From Kineococcus xinjiangensis (GTDB taxonomy: Bacteria; Actinomycetota; Actinomycetes; Actinomycetales; Kineococcaceae): a stretch of DNA of 64,000 nucleotides. Positions 30,633 through 39,950 of this stretch are shown here, piece after piece (position 1 is the stretch's first letter; each line of letters starts with the position of its first letter). The notes under the pieces are model-generated. The model made no database searches. It was not told the DNA's origin and saw only the letters and a program-made list of their open reading frames with translations. The translations under genes were made by a program, and so were the position numbers. The stretch spans positions 1-64,000 of the forward strand of contig NZ_PTJD01000005.1 of assembly GCF_002934625.1 (NCBI RefSeq), read 5' to 3'.

Positions 30633-33128
30633 TCAGTCCTCGCGCACCAGCAGCGCCACCGGCAGGCGCTGCAGCAGGTCGGCGAGGCGCACGCTGCTGT
30701 CGGTGGCCGTCACGCCGCTGAGCGCGCACCGCCACCGCCCCTCCGGCAGGGTCAGGGTGTGCTCCCCCCAGCCGCCGTTGCGCTCCAGCGCGACCGGCAG
30801 CCGGGTGGCGACGGCGATGACCCGCGCGCCCGCGGCGTCGCCCCGCGCCAGCGCGACCGCGTGACCCGTCGTCGTCGGCACCGGCGCGTACGTCGCGTCC
30901 GGGCCGAGGAACCACTCCCGGTGCTCCCGGCGCAGCCGCAGCACGCGCGAGGTCACCAGCAGCTTCTCGTCGTCGAGGTCGGAGGGCTTCCCGCCGCCGT
31001 CGAGCGCCTCCAGGCGCCGCCGGCGCTCCGCGTAGTCCACCGGCCGGCGGTTGTCGGGGTCGACGAGGGAGAGGTCCACCAGTTCGCTGCCCTGGTAGAC
31101 GTCCGGAACGCCGGGCATGACGAGCTGCAGCAGCTTCTGCCCCAGCACCGCCGTGCGGGTCGAGGTGGCCAGCGCCGCCACGAACTCCCCGACGCCCGCC
31201 ATCAGCGTCTCGTCGCCCAGGACGCCCTCGACGAAGCGGCGCACCGCCGTCTCGTAGGCCTCGTCCGGGGAGGTCCACGTGGTGTGGTCCTTCGCCTCCC
31301 GGGTGGCCTTCTCCAGGTAGGCGACGAGGCGGTCGCTGCTGATCGGCCCCTGCGTGCCCCACGTGCCCACGATGCTCTGCCAGATCAGGACCTCGGTGCG
31401 CGCGTCGAGCTCCGCCTCGCGGTGGGCGCCGGCGGCCTCCCGCCAGGACGTCAGCGCCTGGTGCCACTCCTCGTGCCGCTCCGACAGCCCGGACAGCTGC
31501 GCCCGGACGTCCTCGCTGCGCTTGGTGTCGTGGGTGGACAGCGTCGTCATGGTCGCGGGCCAGTCCCGGGCCATGCGGGAGGAGTAGGCGTGGAACTCCT
31601 CCGGGGCCACGCCGAAGCGCGCCGGGTCCCCGCCGACCTCGTTGAGCGAGGAGAGCCGGAACCAGCGGTAGAAGGCGGTGTCCTCCACGCCCTTGGCCAT
31701 CACGGGCCCGCACGTCTGCTGGAACCGGATGACGAACTCGGCCTGCTTGGCCGCCGAGCCGACGCCGTCGCCGACGGAGTCGGTGGCACCGCGGCCCAGC
31801 GCGAGGTCCGCCACCACCTGCAGGGTGTCGTGGCGCTCGGCGGGCAGGTGGTGGCGCGCCCGCTCCGTCGCCGCCGTGACGACCCGCACCGACTCCTCCG
31901 GCGCGGGCTCGCCCGGCACGACGTAGGCGCGGTAGCGGTCCATCGCCACCAGCAGCTCCACGACGGACTCGTGCAGGCCGCGGCGGGTGTGGTCGCGCAG
32001 GTCGACGTCGGCGTGGCAGATCTCGACGAGCAGGTCGACGAGGCGGTGCACCTCGGCGTACAGCCCGTGCTCCACGACCTCGCGCTTGGCGCGGTCGACG
32101 ACCTCGTGGAAGTCGGCGGTGTCGCCGGTGAGGGTGGTGTAGTGCGCGAGCAGGGGAGCCGCGCCGGCGGGGTCGAGGAACAGCCCGCCGACCACGTGCA
32201 GCGCGTCGTAGCCGGTGGTGCCGTCGCAGGCCCAGTCCGAGACGAGCGCCTCGTCGCCCTCGAGGATCTTCTCCACGACCACCCAGGCGCCGCCGTCGCC
32301 GCGGTCGGTCGCCGCGCGCAGCCGGCGCAGGTAGCCGGCCGGGTCCGCCAGCCCGTCGGGGTGGTCGATGCGCAGGCCGTCGAGGCGGCCGTTGTGCAGC
32401 AGGTCCAGCAGGAGCTCGTGGGAGGCGGCGAAGACCTCCTCGTCCTCCACCCGGATCGCGGCGAGGGTGTCCACGTCGAAGAAGCGCCGGTAGTTCAGCT
32501 CCTCGTCGGCGACCCGCCAGTGCGCCAGGCGGTACCACTGCCGGTCCACCAGCTTCGGCAGCGGCAGGTGCTCCGTGCCGGGCCGGACGGGGAAGACGTG
32601 CTCGTAGTAGCGCAGCACCGGCTCGGCGCCGCTGCTGTCCAGCGAGATCTCGCCGGCGGCCAGCACCTGCCCGATCCGCTGCCCCAGCACCGGCACCAGC
32701 AGGGCGCGGTCGGGAACCGACCAGTCCACGTCGAACCACTTCGCGAACGGCGACGCCGGACCCTCCCGCATCACCGACCACAGCTGCCGGTTCGCCGACG
32801 CGGGCGTCGGGACGGCCATGTGGTTGGGGACCACGTCGGCGACCGCGGCCAGGCCGCGCTCCGCGAGCGCGTCCGTGAGCCGGTCGAAGCCCTCCCGGCC
32901 GCCCGCCTCCGGGTTCAGCCGGGAGTGGTCGACGACGTCGTAGCCGTGGGTGGAGCCCTTCGTGGCCGCCAGCACGGGGGAGAGGTAGGCGTGCGAGACC
33001 CCGAGGGAGTCGACGTAGGCCACCTGCGCGGCGGCGTCGTCGAAGGTGAAGGCACCCTGGATCTGGAAGCGGTAGGTGCCGGTCGGCACGACCCGCTCGC
33101 GGCGCTGCGCGCCCGGCTCCGCCGTCAT
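30633..33128 (-). CDS. treY: Maltooligosyl trehalose synthase
   Basis: An 831-aa GH13 enzyme that turns the reducing end of maltodextrins into a trehalose unit. It opens with GTYRFQIQGAFTFDDAAAQVAYVDSLGVSHAYLSPVL and TKGSTHGYDVVDHSRLNPE, the TreY signature. The catalytic Asp is in LDGLRIDHPDGLADP and the Glu in AWVVVEKILEGDE. KGVEDTAFYRW and the C-terminal MPGVPDVYQGSELVDLSLVDPDNRRPVDY also fit. ATG 33128 overlaps the glgX stop (ATGA), so it is coupled to glgX. Cytosolic; works with TreZ at 26166-28001. Confidence 0.96.
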   Translation of the reverse strand: MTAEPGAQRRERVVPTGTYRFQIQGAFTFDDAAAQVAYVDSLGVSHAYLSPVLAATKGSTHGYDVVDHSRLNPEAGGREGFDRLTDALAERGLAAVADVVPNHMAVPTPASANRQLWSVMREGPASPFAKWFDVDWSVPDRALLVPVLGQRIGQVLAAGEISLDSSGAEPVLRYYEHVFPVRPGTEHLPLPKLVDRQWYRLAHWRVADEELNYRRFFDVDTLAAIRVEDEEVFAASHELLLDLLHNGRLDGLRIDHPDGLADPAGYLRRLRAATDRGDGGAWVVVEKILEGDEALVSDWACDGTTGYDALHVVGGLFLDPAGAAPLLAHYTTLTGDTADFHEVVDRAKREVVEHGLYAEVHRLVDLLVEICHADVDLRDHTRRGLHESVVELLVAMDRYRAYVVPGEPAPEESVRVVTAATERARHHLPAERHDTLQVVADLALGRGATDSVGDGVGSAAKQAEFVIRFQQTCGPVMAKGVEDTAFYRWFRLSSLNEVGGDPARFGVAPEEFHAYSSRMARDWPATMTTLSTHDTKRSEDVRAQLSGLSERHEEWHQALTSWREAAGAHREAELDARTEVLIWQSIVGTWGTQGPISSDRLVAYLEKATREAKDHTTWTSPDEAYETAVRRFVEGVLGDETLMAGVGEFVAALATSTRTAVLGQKLLQLVMPGVPDVYQGSELVDLSLVDPDNRRPVDYAERRRRLEALDGGGKPSDLDDEKLLVTSRVLRLRREHREWFLGPDATYAPVPTTTGHAVALARGDAAGARVIAVATRLPVALERNGGWGEHTLTLPEGRWRCALSGVTATDSSVRLADLLQRLPVALLVRED

Positions 33129-35263
33129 GCCGACTCCGCCGGCGGGCGGGCGAGGACGGTGATGGAACGCGACGCCACGGGGAGCTTCGTCCCCGGCCCG
33201 AAGGCCGTCTCGTCGGTGAAGATGTTGACCACTCCCACCTGGTCGTCGGCGGTGTCGAGGCGCAGGTGCCAGTCGTCACCGTAGGCGGCGTCCGGCAGCG
33301 TGAACGTGACGTCCTCGTGCCAGGGGTTGAACAGGATGAGGAACGAGTCCCCGACGATGCGCTGGCCCCTTCGGTCGGGCTCGGGGATGGCCTCCCCGTT
33401 GAGGAAGACCATGACGCATCCGCGCGAGGGGTCGGACCAGTTGGTGTCGCGCATCTCCTCGCCCGCGGGCGTGAACCACTGGATGTCGCCGATCTCGGAG
33501 TCGCCGTGGCGGGAGTCCCCCGAGAAGAACCGGCGGCGCTGGAACACGGGCTCGGTGCGGCGCAGCGCCACCACCCGCTTGGCGTACTCCAGCAGCTCCT
33601 GCTGCGTCCCGTCGAGGCTCCAGTCCACCCAGGCGGTCTCGTTGTCCTGGCAGTAGACGTTGTTGTTGCCGGCCTGGGTGCGGCCCATCTCGTCGCCGTG
33701 CAGGATCATCGGCACGCCTTGGCTCAGCAGCAGCGTGGTGAGCAGGTTCCGCTGCTGCCGCGCGCGCAGCGCGATGATGTCCGGGTCGTCGGTGGGGCCC
33801 TCGACGCCGCAGTTCCAGGAGCGGTTGTGGCTCTCCCCGTCGGCGTTGCCCTCGCCGTTGGCGTCGTTGTGCTTGTCGTTGTACGAGACGAGGTCGCGCA
33901 GCGTGAAGCCGTCGTGGGCGGTGACGAAGTTGATGCTCGCGATGGGCTTGCGGCCGGTGTGCTCGTAGAGGTCGCTGGAGCCGGACAGCCGGCTCGCGAA
34001 CTCGCCCAGCGTCTGCGGCTCGCCGCGCCAGAAGTCGCGGACGGTGTCGCGGTACTTCCCGTTCCACTCCGTCCACAGGGGCGGGAACCCTCCGACCTGG
34101 TAGCCGCCGTCGCCGACGTCCCACGGCTCGGCGATGAGCTTCACCTGGGAGATGACCGGGTCCTGCTGGACGATGTCGAAGAACGCGGAGAGGCGGTCGA
34201 CCTCGTGGAACTGGCGGGCCAGGGTGGCGGCGAGGTCGAAGCGGAAGCCGTCGACGTGCATGTCCGTCACCCAGTACCGCAGTGAGTCCATGATCAGCTG
34301 GAGCACGTGCGGGGAGCGCATGAGCAGGCTGTTGCCCGTGCCGGTGGTGTCGAAGTAGTGCGCCTGGTCGCCGTCGACGAGCCGGTAGTAGTTGGCGTTG
34401 TCGATGCCGCGGAAGCACAGGGTCGGGCCCATGTGGTTGCCCTCGGCGGTGTGGTTGTAGACGACGTCGAGGATGACCTCGATGTCGGCCTCGTGCAGCG
34501 CCCGCACCATGGACTTGAACTCCTGCACCTGCTGGCCGCGCTGGCCGGTGGAGGAGTAGGAGTTGTGGGGGGCGAAGAAGCCGATGGTGTTGTAGCCCCA
34601 GTAGTTGGACAGCTCCTTCTCCACCAGGTGGGTGTCCTGCACGAACTGGTGCACCGGCATCAGCTCCACGGCGGTGATGCCGAGCTCCTTCAGGTGCTCG
34701 ATCATCGCCGGGTGGGCGAGGCCCGCGTAGGTGCCCCGGATCTCGTCCGGGATGCCGGGATGGGTCATCGTCAGGCCCTTGACGTGGGCCTCGTAGATCA
34801 CGCTCTCGTGGTACTCGTGCCCCGGGCGGCGGTCGTTGCCCCAGTCGAAGAACGGGTTGACCACCACGGAGAGCATGGTGTGACCCGCGCTGTCCGCGTT
34901 GTTGATCTTGCCGTTGTCCAGGAAGTGGTACGAGAAGAGCGACTCGTCCCCGTCGACCTGGCCGTCGATCGCCTTGGCGTAGGGGTCCAGCAGCAGCTTC
35001 TCGGGCTGGCAGCGGTGGCCGTTGGCCGGGTCGAAGGGCCCGTGCACGCGGAAGCCGTAGCGCTGCCCGGGCAGCACCGAGGGCAGGTAGGCGTGCCACA
35101 CGAAGCCGTCGACCTCGGGCATGTCGATCCGGGTCTCGGTGCCGTCCTCGCCGACGAGGCAGAGCTCGACCCGGTGCGCGACCTCGGAGAACAGCGCGAA
35201 GTTGGTGCCAGCGCCGTCGTAGGTCGCGCCCAGCGGGTAGGGCCGTCCTGGCCAGATCTGCAT
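33125..35263 (-). CDS. glgX: Glycogen debranching enzyme GlgX/TreX
   Basis: The 712-aa protein has an N-terminal CBM48 domain (RPYPLGATYDGAGTNFALFSEVAHRVELCLV) and a GH13 isoamylase-type barrel. Catalytic Asp is in MHVDGFRFDLAATLAR, the Glu in LIAEPWDVGDGGYQVGGFP, and TAHDGFTLRDLVSYNDKHNDANGE is the debranching-family stretch. It cleaves alpha-1,6 branches to give the linear dextrins used by TreY. ATG 35263 has GGAGGAG at normal spacing. It is the first gene of the glgX-treY unit, divergent from the YihY-like gene. Confidence 0.96.
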   Translation of the reverse strand: MQIWPGRPYPLGATYDGAGTNFALFSEVAHRVELCLVGEDGTETRIDMPEVDGFVWHAYLPSVLPGQRYGFRVHGPFDPANGHRCQPEKLLLDPYAKAIDGQVDGDESLFSYHFLDNGKINNADSAGHTMLSVVVNPFFDWGNDRRPGHEYHESVIYEAHVKGLTMTHPGIPDEIRGTYAGLAHPAMIEHLKELGITAVELMPVHQFVQDTHLVEKELSNYWGYNTIGFFAPHNSYSSTGQRGQQVQEFKSMVRALHEADIEVILDVVYNHTAEGNHMGPTLCFRGIDNANYYRLVDGDQAHYFDTTGTGNSLLMRSPHVLQLIMDSLRYWVTDMHVDGFRFDLAATLARQFHEVDRLSAFFDIVQQDPVISQVKLIAEPWDVGDGGYQVGGFPPLWTEWNGKYRDTVRDFWRGEPQTLGEFASRLSGSSDLYEHTGRKPIASINFVTAHDGFTLRDLVSYNDKHNDANGEGNADGESHNRSWNCGVEGPTDDPDIIALRARQQRNLLTTLLLSQGVPMILHGDEMGRTQAGNNNVYCQDNETAWVDWSLDGTQQELLEYAKRVVALRRTEPVFQRRRFFSGDSRHGDSEIGDIQWFTPAGEEMRDTNWSDPSRGCVMVFLNGEAIPEPDRRGQRIVGDSFLILFNPWHEDVTFTLPDAAYGDDWHLRLDTADDQVGVVNIFTDETAFGPGTKLPVASRSITVLARPPAESA

Positions 35264-35425
35264 CGGTCGTGCTCCTCCGTGCTCGTTGCGGACCCGGGGC
35301 AGCACCGGCGCCCGGGCGGGGCCTCCGGTCCCGCTCCCGGGCGTCCGTCGATCCCGGTCATTCTGTCGGGTGCGGGCCCGGCGCACGACTGGAGGTGCCC
35401 GCCCCGGCGCCGGGCTCCGCGCCGA

Positions 35426-35431
35426 TAACGT
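35426..35431 (+). promoter_or_regulatory. Leaderless -10 for the YihY-like gene
   Basis: TAACGT at 35426-35431 ends 7 bases before GTG 35439. There is no Shine-Dalgarno. An in-frame GTG at 35430 overlaps the hexamer and is therefore less likely. Confidence 0.5.
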
Positions 35432-35438
35432 GTCGGCC

Positions 35439-36461
35439 GTGCAGCCGCATGTCGTGCGCCGGGTTGCGGGGGAGGCCCGTGCCCGGTGGGCGGGCGCCCC
35501 CGGGCGGCTGAGCGCTCTCCCGGGCCGGTTCGTGCGCGCCGCCGCCGGCCGGCTGCGCGGCCTCGCCCGCGGTGCCCGCGACCTCCTCGTGGGCACCGTC
35601 TCCGTGTGCATGCAGTACCGGGTGACCGGGCTCGCCGCCGAGGGGGGCTTCTTCGCGCTGCTGTCCCTGCCGCCGCTGGTGCTGGGCCTCGTCGCCTGCC
35701 TGGGCTACCTGGGGCGCTGGATCGGCCTCGACGACGTCGCAGCGGTGCGCTCGGAGATCGTGGCCCTGACCGAGCCGGTCCTGACCTCCGACGTCGTCGC
35801 CTCCGTCGTCCTCCCCACCTTCGACGCGGTGACCACCACCGGCCGGGCCGACGTCACCCTCGTGGCCTTCGCGTTCTCCGTCTGGTCCGGCTCGCGCGCC
35901 CTCAACGTCTACGTGGACACCATCTCGATCATGTACGGGCTGGGCGGGGTGCGCGGCATCGTGCGCAACCGGCTGCTGTCGCTGGGCCTGTACGTGCTGT
36001 GCCTGCTGCTCGGCGTGGTGGTGCTGCCGCTCGTGCTGATCGGCCCCCGCCTGCTCGGCGGGTGGCTGCCGTCGCAGGTGGACTTCCTCATCGCCCTGTA
36101 CTGGCCGGTCGTCGTCGTCCTCACCGTGGCCGGTCTCGGCACGCTCTACCACATCGCCACGCCGGTGCGGAGCCGCTGGCGGCGCGACCTGCCCGGGGCG
36201 GTGGTCGCGCTGCTGCTGTGGGTGGCCACCTCCACGCTGCTGCGCGGGGTGATCGCGGCCTCGATCGGCGGCTCGTCGGTGTACGGGCCGCTGGCCTCGC
36301 CGATCGTCGTCCTGTTCTGGCTCTACGTCCTCGCCATCGCGGTGCTCGTCGGTGCGGCGTTCAACTCCACCCTGGACCGGCTCTGGCCCGACGAGGAGCG
36401 CGCCCGCGCCCGCGAGGAGGCCCGCGGCTCCGCCACGCAGCAGCGGTTGTGGCGACCCTGA
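35439..36461 (+). CDS. YihY/BrkB-family membrane protein
   Basis: A 340-aa integral membrane protein with six predicted helices, including AAEGGFFALLSLPPLVLGLVACLGYLG, YVLCLLLGVVVLPLVLIGPRLL, FLIALYWPVVVVLTVAGLGTLYHIA and SPIVVLFWLYVLAIAVLVGAAFNS. Motifs LYHIATP and GSSVYGPLASPIVVLFWLY are typical of the YihY/virulence factor BrkB family. The function of the family is unsettled (proposed transporters or flippases). The start is taken at GTG 35439 from the -10 spacing. It is divergent from glgX. The basic 50-residue N-terminus faces the cytosol. Confidence 0.88.
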   Translation: MQPHVVRRVAGEARARWAGAPGRLSALPGRFVRAAAGRLRGLARGARDLLVGTVSVCMQYRVTGLAAEGGFFALLSLPPLVLGLVACLGYLGRWIGLDDVAAVRSEIVALTEPVLTSDVVASVVLPTFDAVTTTGRADVTLVAFAFSVWSGSRALNVYVDTISIMYGLGGVRGIVRNRLLSLGLYVLCLLLGVVVLPLVLIGPRLLGGWLPSQVDFLIALYWPVVVVLTVAGLGTLYHIATPVRSRWRRDLPGAVVALLLWVATSTLLRGVIAASIGGSSVYGPLASPIVVLFWLYVLAIAVLVGAAFNSTLDRLWPDEERARAREEARGSATQQRLWRP

Positions 36462-36550
36462 GCGCAGGGCGGAACCCGAAGGCGCCGGGGGCGGGCACGC
36501 AGCGCCGCCTCAGCGGAGCTCCTCGGCGCCGGACGCGCCTCGCGCGGGGC

Positions 36551-36600
36551 GGAACGTGCGAGCCCTTACCCCCGTGTGGACCGTGTGCGAAGGTTAGGGC
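36551..36600 (+). promoter_or_regulatory. Putative promoter/operator region of the TPR-NicO operon
   Basis: GGAAC at 36551-36555 and CGTG at 36573-36576 are spaced 17 bases apart, as in ECF-sigma promoters. GCCCTTACC (36562-36570) and GGTTAGGGC (36592-36600) form an inverted repeat with 8 of 9 bases matching, and CCGTGTG occurs twice between them. This looks like a regulator-bound region, but no known box is matched. Confidence 0.35.
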
Positions 36601-36651
36601 ACGCACCGTCAGCGATGCCGGTGCGGGGAGACACGTCGGAGGTCCGCAGGG

Positions 36652-37971
36652 ATGAACACACTGGTACGGCGTCTGGCTCTTGCCGGTGGCACGCTCGGGC
36701 TGGGCCTGGCGCTGTTCACGGTGGGCAGCGTCGCCCTCGGCGATGACGAGCCGGCCCGCGCTCCGGGGGGCGGCGGCGAGGTGGCGCGGGTGAGCACCGC
36801 ACGACCCGGGCCCCTCCAGGCCCTGCAGAGCCGGGTCGAGCGGCTCCCCGGCGACTGGGTGGCCTGGGCCGCGCTCGGCTCCGCGTACGTCGAGCAGGCC
36901 CGGGTGAGCGGTGACGCAGGTCTCTACCTGCAGGCGGAGAAGGCGTTCGCGGAGTCGCTGCGCGTGCAACCCGAGGACAACGCCAAGGCGCTGACCGGCC
37001 AGGCGGGGCTCGCCGCGGCGCGGCACGACTTCACCGCCGCCGTGGACCTCGCCCGTCGATCCCTCGAGATCAACGCGTACGACGCCTCCGCCTACGGTGT
37101 GCTGACCGACGGACTGGTGGAGCTGGGGCGCTACGAAGAGGCCGAGGTGGCGCTGCAGCGGATGGCGGACCTCAATCCGGACGGTTCGGTCCTGACGCGC
37201 GTCTCCTACCTGCGTGAACTGCGCGGTGACGGCGCAGGTGCCCGCGCAGCGCTCGAGCAGGCTCGCGACATGGCCCACTCGCCCGCCGGTGCGGCGTTCG
37301 CGGCCTTCTACCTGGGCGAACTGGCCTTCAACTCCGGTGACCTCGACACGGCGGAGGCCCGGTACGGGGAGGCCGCTGCGCTCGACCCGGGCTGGCTGCC
37401 GCCCGTCGCCGGATCCGCCAAGGTCGCCGCGGCCCGCGGAGACGTGGAGCGCGCCGAGGCGGACTACCGGCGTGTCCTCGAAGCTCTGCCGCTCCCGCAG
37501 TACGCGAGCGAGTTCGGCGACCTGCTCGCCGCGACGGGCCGCACCGAGGACGCGCAGGAGCAGTACGCGGTGGTGGAGGCGCAGATCCAGCTGATCGAGG
37601 CGAACGGCGGCCGCGCCGATCTCGAGGCCGCCCTGTTCGCCGCGGACCACGGGGACCCCGCGAAGGCGCTGGAGCTGGCCCAGGCCGAGCACCGGGTCCG
37701 GCAGACCATCCACACCGAGGACGCCCTCGCGTGGGCCCTGCACCTCAACGGCCGCCACGCGGAGGCTCTGCCCCACGCCGAGAACGCTCTCCGGCTGGGT
37801 ACCCGCAGCGCATCGTTCCACTTCCACAAGGGCATGATCGAGGCGGCGCTCCACCTCGACGACCGGGCACGCGAGAGCCTGCGGACGGCGCTCGCGATCA
37901 ATCCCCACTTCTCGCTCCTGCAGGCGCCCACCGCGCGCGCCGAGCTCGCCCGGCTGGGCGTACCCGGGTGA
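36652..37971 (+). CDS. Secreted or anchored tetratricopeptide-repeat protein
   Basis: A 439-aa protein with an N-terminal hydrophobic signal (LALAGGTLGLGLALFTVGSVAL), a Gly-rich linker, then about nine TPR-like helical hairpins: DWVAWAALGSAYVEQ, AEKAFAESLRVQPEDNAK, AVDLARRSLEINAYDASAYGVLTDGLVELGRYEEAEVALQR and others. Many show the WxxLGxxYxxxGxxxxAxxxxxxALxxxP spacing. It probably acts as a scaffold outside the membrane. Its stop overlaps the GTG of the NicO gene, so the two are coupled. TPR plus NicO plus DUF4331 genes in one locus suggests a common metal-related surface function. Confidence 0.85.
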   Translation: MNTLVRRLALAGGTLGLGLALFTVGSVALGDDEPARAPGGGGEVARVSTARPGPLQALQSRVERLPGDWVAWAALGSAYVEQARVSGDAGLYLQAEKAFAESLRVQPEDNAKALTGQAGLAAARHDFTAAVDLARRSLEINAYDASAYGVLTDGLVELGRYEEAEVALQRMADLNPDGSVLTRVSYLRELRGDGAGARAALEQARDMAHSPAGAAFAAFYLGELAFNSGDLDTAEARYGEAAALDPGWLPPVAGSAKVAAARGDVERAEADYRRVLEALPLPQYASEFGDLLAATGRTEDAQEQYAVVEAQIQLIEANGGRADLEAALFAADHGDPAKALELAQAEHRVRQTIHTEDALAWALHLNGRHAEALPHAENALRLGTRSASFHFHKGMIEAALHLDDRARESLRTALAINPHFSLLQAPTARAELARLGVPG

Positions 37972-39848
37972 GGCGGCTCGCCGCCGAGCGACGTACGGCA
38001 GGTGCCCTCGCCGGTCTGCTGATCGGGGCGGTCCTCGTCGTGGGGCCGGCCGGTTCCGCCGCGGCGCACCCGCTGGGCAACGCCTCGACGAACGTGGCCA
38101 GCCAGCTGCGGATCGAGCCGGACCGGGTCGTCGTCGACCACACCACCGATCTCGCCGAGATCCGGACAGTGCAGCTCCTGCCGTCCGTCGACGGGGACGG
38201 GGACGGTGAGATCGTCTCCTCGGAAGCGTCGGCGTATGCCGCGTCGGCATGCTCCGACACGGCGCGCACCCTCAGCCTCGTCGTGGACGGCACCGCTCGC
38301 GCGTTGTCCGCGGGTGAGTCGTCGATGCAGCTCTTCCCCGGTCAGGGCGGATTGCAGGTCACCCGGCTGGAGTGCCGCCTCAGTGCGCCCGTCGAGGTCG
38401 ACGGCCCCACCGACATCACCTACCGGGACGAGTCCTACCCGGGCCGCTACGGCTGGCGCGAGGTGACGGCGGTCTTCGACGGGACGACGGCGATCGCCTC
38501 CGACGTCCCCACGCAGAGCCCGACCGACGGCCTGCGCGAGTACCCCGACGAAGCGGAGGCGGGAGACGTCGCCGACGTGCGGTCCGCGCAGCTCCAGGTG
38601 CGCCCCGGCGGGGCCCGCCTCCTGGACGACAGGAGCGACGCCGCCCCGGCGGCCCCTGGTGTGCTGCCCGGCACCGACCGGCTGACCGAGGCGTTCGCTG
38701 GTCTCCTGGCGCAGGAGGACCTCAGGTTGCTGCTGGCCCTGGGGGTCGTCGCGCTCGCGGTGGTGCTCGGTGCCGGGCACGCGCTGGCCCCCGGCCACGG
38801 CAAGACCGTCATGGCCGCCTACCTCGTCGGGCAGGAGGGGACGCGGCGGCAGGCGCTGCTGCTCGGGGGCATCGTGACCTTCACCCACACCGCCGGTGTC
38901 CTCCTGCTCGGCGTGCTGCTCCTCGTGTACCGGGCGCTGGCCTCCGAGCACCTGCTCGCAGGGATGCAGGTGGTCAGCGGGCTGCTGCTCGCGGCAGTGG
39001 GGGTCTACCTCGCGGTGCGTGCCGTCCGCCGACGCCGCGCCGTGCTGGCGGCGTCCCGACACGACCACGGCCAGGGCCACGGCCACGGCCACGCGCACGG
39101 CCATGGCCACGGCCAGGGCCACGGGCACGGGCACGGCCACGGGCACGGCCACGGGCACGACCACGGGCACGGCCACGACGACGACCACGGCCACGGGCAC
39201 GGCCATGGCCATGGCCACGGCGACGACCACGGCCACGGGCATGACCACGACGACGACCACGGGCACGACCACGATCACGATCACGCGCACGACCACGGTC
39301 GCGTCTCCCCGGCTCTGCAGTCGGTCGGGACCGGCACGTCCACGGGGCTCGTCGACCAGGACGAGCGTGATGCGCCGGCTCGGGACGAGACCGCGGTGGT
39401 GGCGGTCGCCGCTCCCGCGGAACGAGTGATCACGGTCTCCCACGACCACGGCTTCGGAGCCCACACCCATGTGCTCCCCGACCCGACCAAGCCGCTCGGG
39501 ATGCGCTCCCTGGCGGTCATGGGGGTGGCCGGGGGCCTGGTGCCGAGCCCTTCTGCGCTCGTGGTGCTCCTCGCCGCCAACGCCGCGGGGCGGGCGGCCT
39601 TCGGGGTCCTGCTCGTCGTGGCCTACGGCCTCGGCATGGCCCTGACCCTGACCGCGGCGGGTCTGCTGCTGCTGCGCGCCCGCCGACTGCTCGAACGCTC
39701 CGTCGGCGGGGAGCGCTTCGGGTGGCTCCGGAGCGGGCGCGCCGCGAGGATCCTCGCCGCGCTGCCGCTGGTCACGGCCGGGATCATCGTCACCGTCGGG
39801 GCGGTCCTCGTGCTGCGGGGGGTCCTCACCGCAGCCCTGCTGGGCTGA
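37968..39848 (+). CDS. NicO/RcnA-type nickel/cobalt transporter with EF-hand-like and long His-rich loop
   Basis: A 626-aa membrane protein. A signal-like helix is followed by an outer domain starting AHPLGNASTNVASQLRIEPDRVVVDH, which contains a perfect EF-hand loop DGDGDGEIVSSE (D-x-D-x-D-G-x-I-x3-E). The NicO core has six helices with GAGHALAPGHGKTVMAAYLVGQ and GGIVTFTHTAGVLLLGV. Between core helices lies a loop of about 85 residues made almost wholly of His, Gly and Asp (39061-39300), plus a later SHDHGFGAHTHVLPDPTKP. The histidines would bind Ni/Co/Zn. Family members export or import nickel or cobalt. It is coupled to the TPR gene upstream. Confidence 0.88.
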   Translation: MRRLAAERRTAGALAGLLIGAVLVVGPAGSAAAHPLGNASTNVASQLRIEPDRVVVDHTTDLAEIRTVQLLPSVDGDGDGEIVSSEASAYAASACSDTARTLSLVVDGTARALSAGESSMQLFPGQGGLQVTRLECRLSAPVEVDGPTDITYRDESYPGRYGWREVTAVFDGTTAIASDVPTQSPTDGLREYPDEAEAGDVADVRSAQLQVRPGGARLLDDRSDAAPAAPGVLPGTDRLTEAFAGLLAQEDLRLLLALGVVALAVVLGAGHALAPGHGKTVMAAYLVGQEGTRRQALLLGGIVTFTHTAGVLLLGVLLLVYRALASEHLLAGMQVVSGLLLAAVGVYLAVRAVRRRRAVLAASRHDHGQGHGHGHAHGHGHGQGHGHGHGHGHGHGHDHGHGHDDDHGHGHGHGHGHGDDHGHGHDHDDDHGHDHDHDHAHDHGRVSPALQSVGTGTSTGLVDQDERDAPARDETAVVAVAAPAERVITVSHDHGFGAHTHVLPDPTKPLGMRSLAVMGVAGGLVPSPSALVVLLAANAAGRAAFGVLLVVAYGLGMALTLTAAGLLLLRARRLLERSVGGERFGWLRSGRAARILAALPLVTAGIIVTVGAVLVLRGVLTAALLG

Positions 39849-39950
39849 CAGGTCCCGGTTCCGGCCTTGCACCCGCACTAGAGTCGCCGGTGAGGTCGGG
39901 AGCCGCCGTCCGCGTCAGCGGACCTCCCGGGCGGACCGGAGGGCTGTGGG

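Noticed and set aside
36562-36600. Nur or Zur box before the TPR-NicO operon
   Set aside because: The inverted arms (GCCCTTACC/GGTTAGGGC) are too far apart and do not match Fur-family half-sites.
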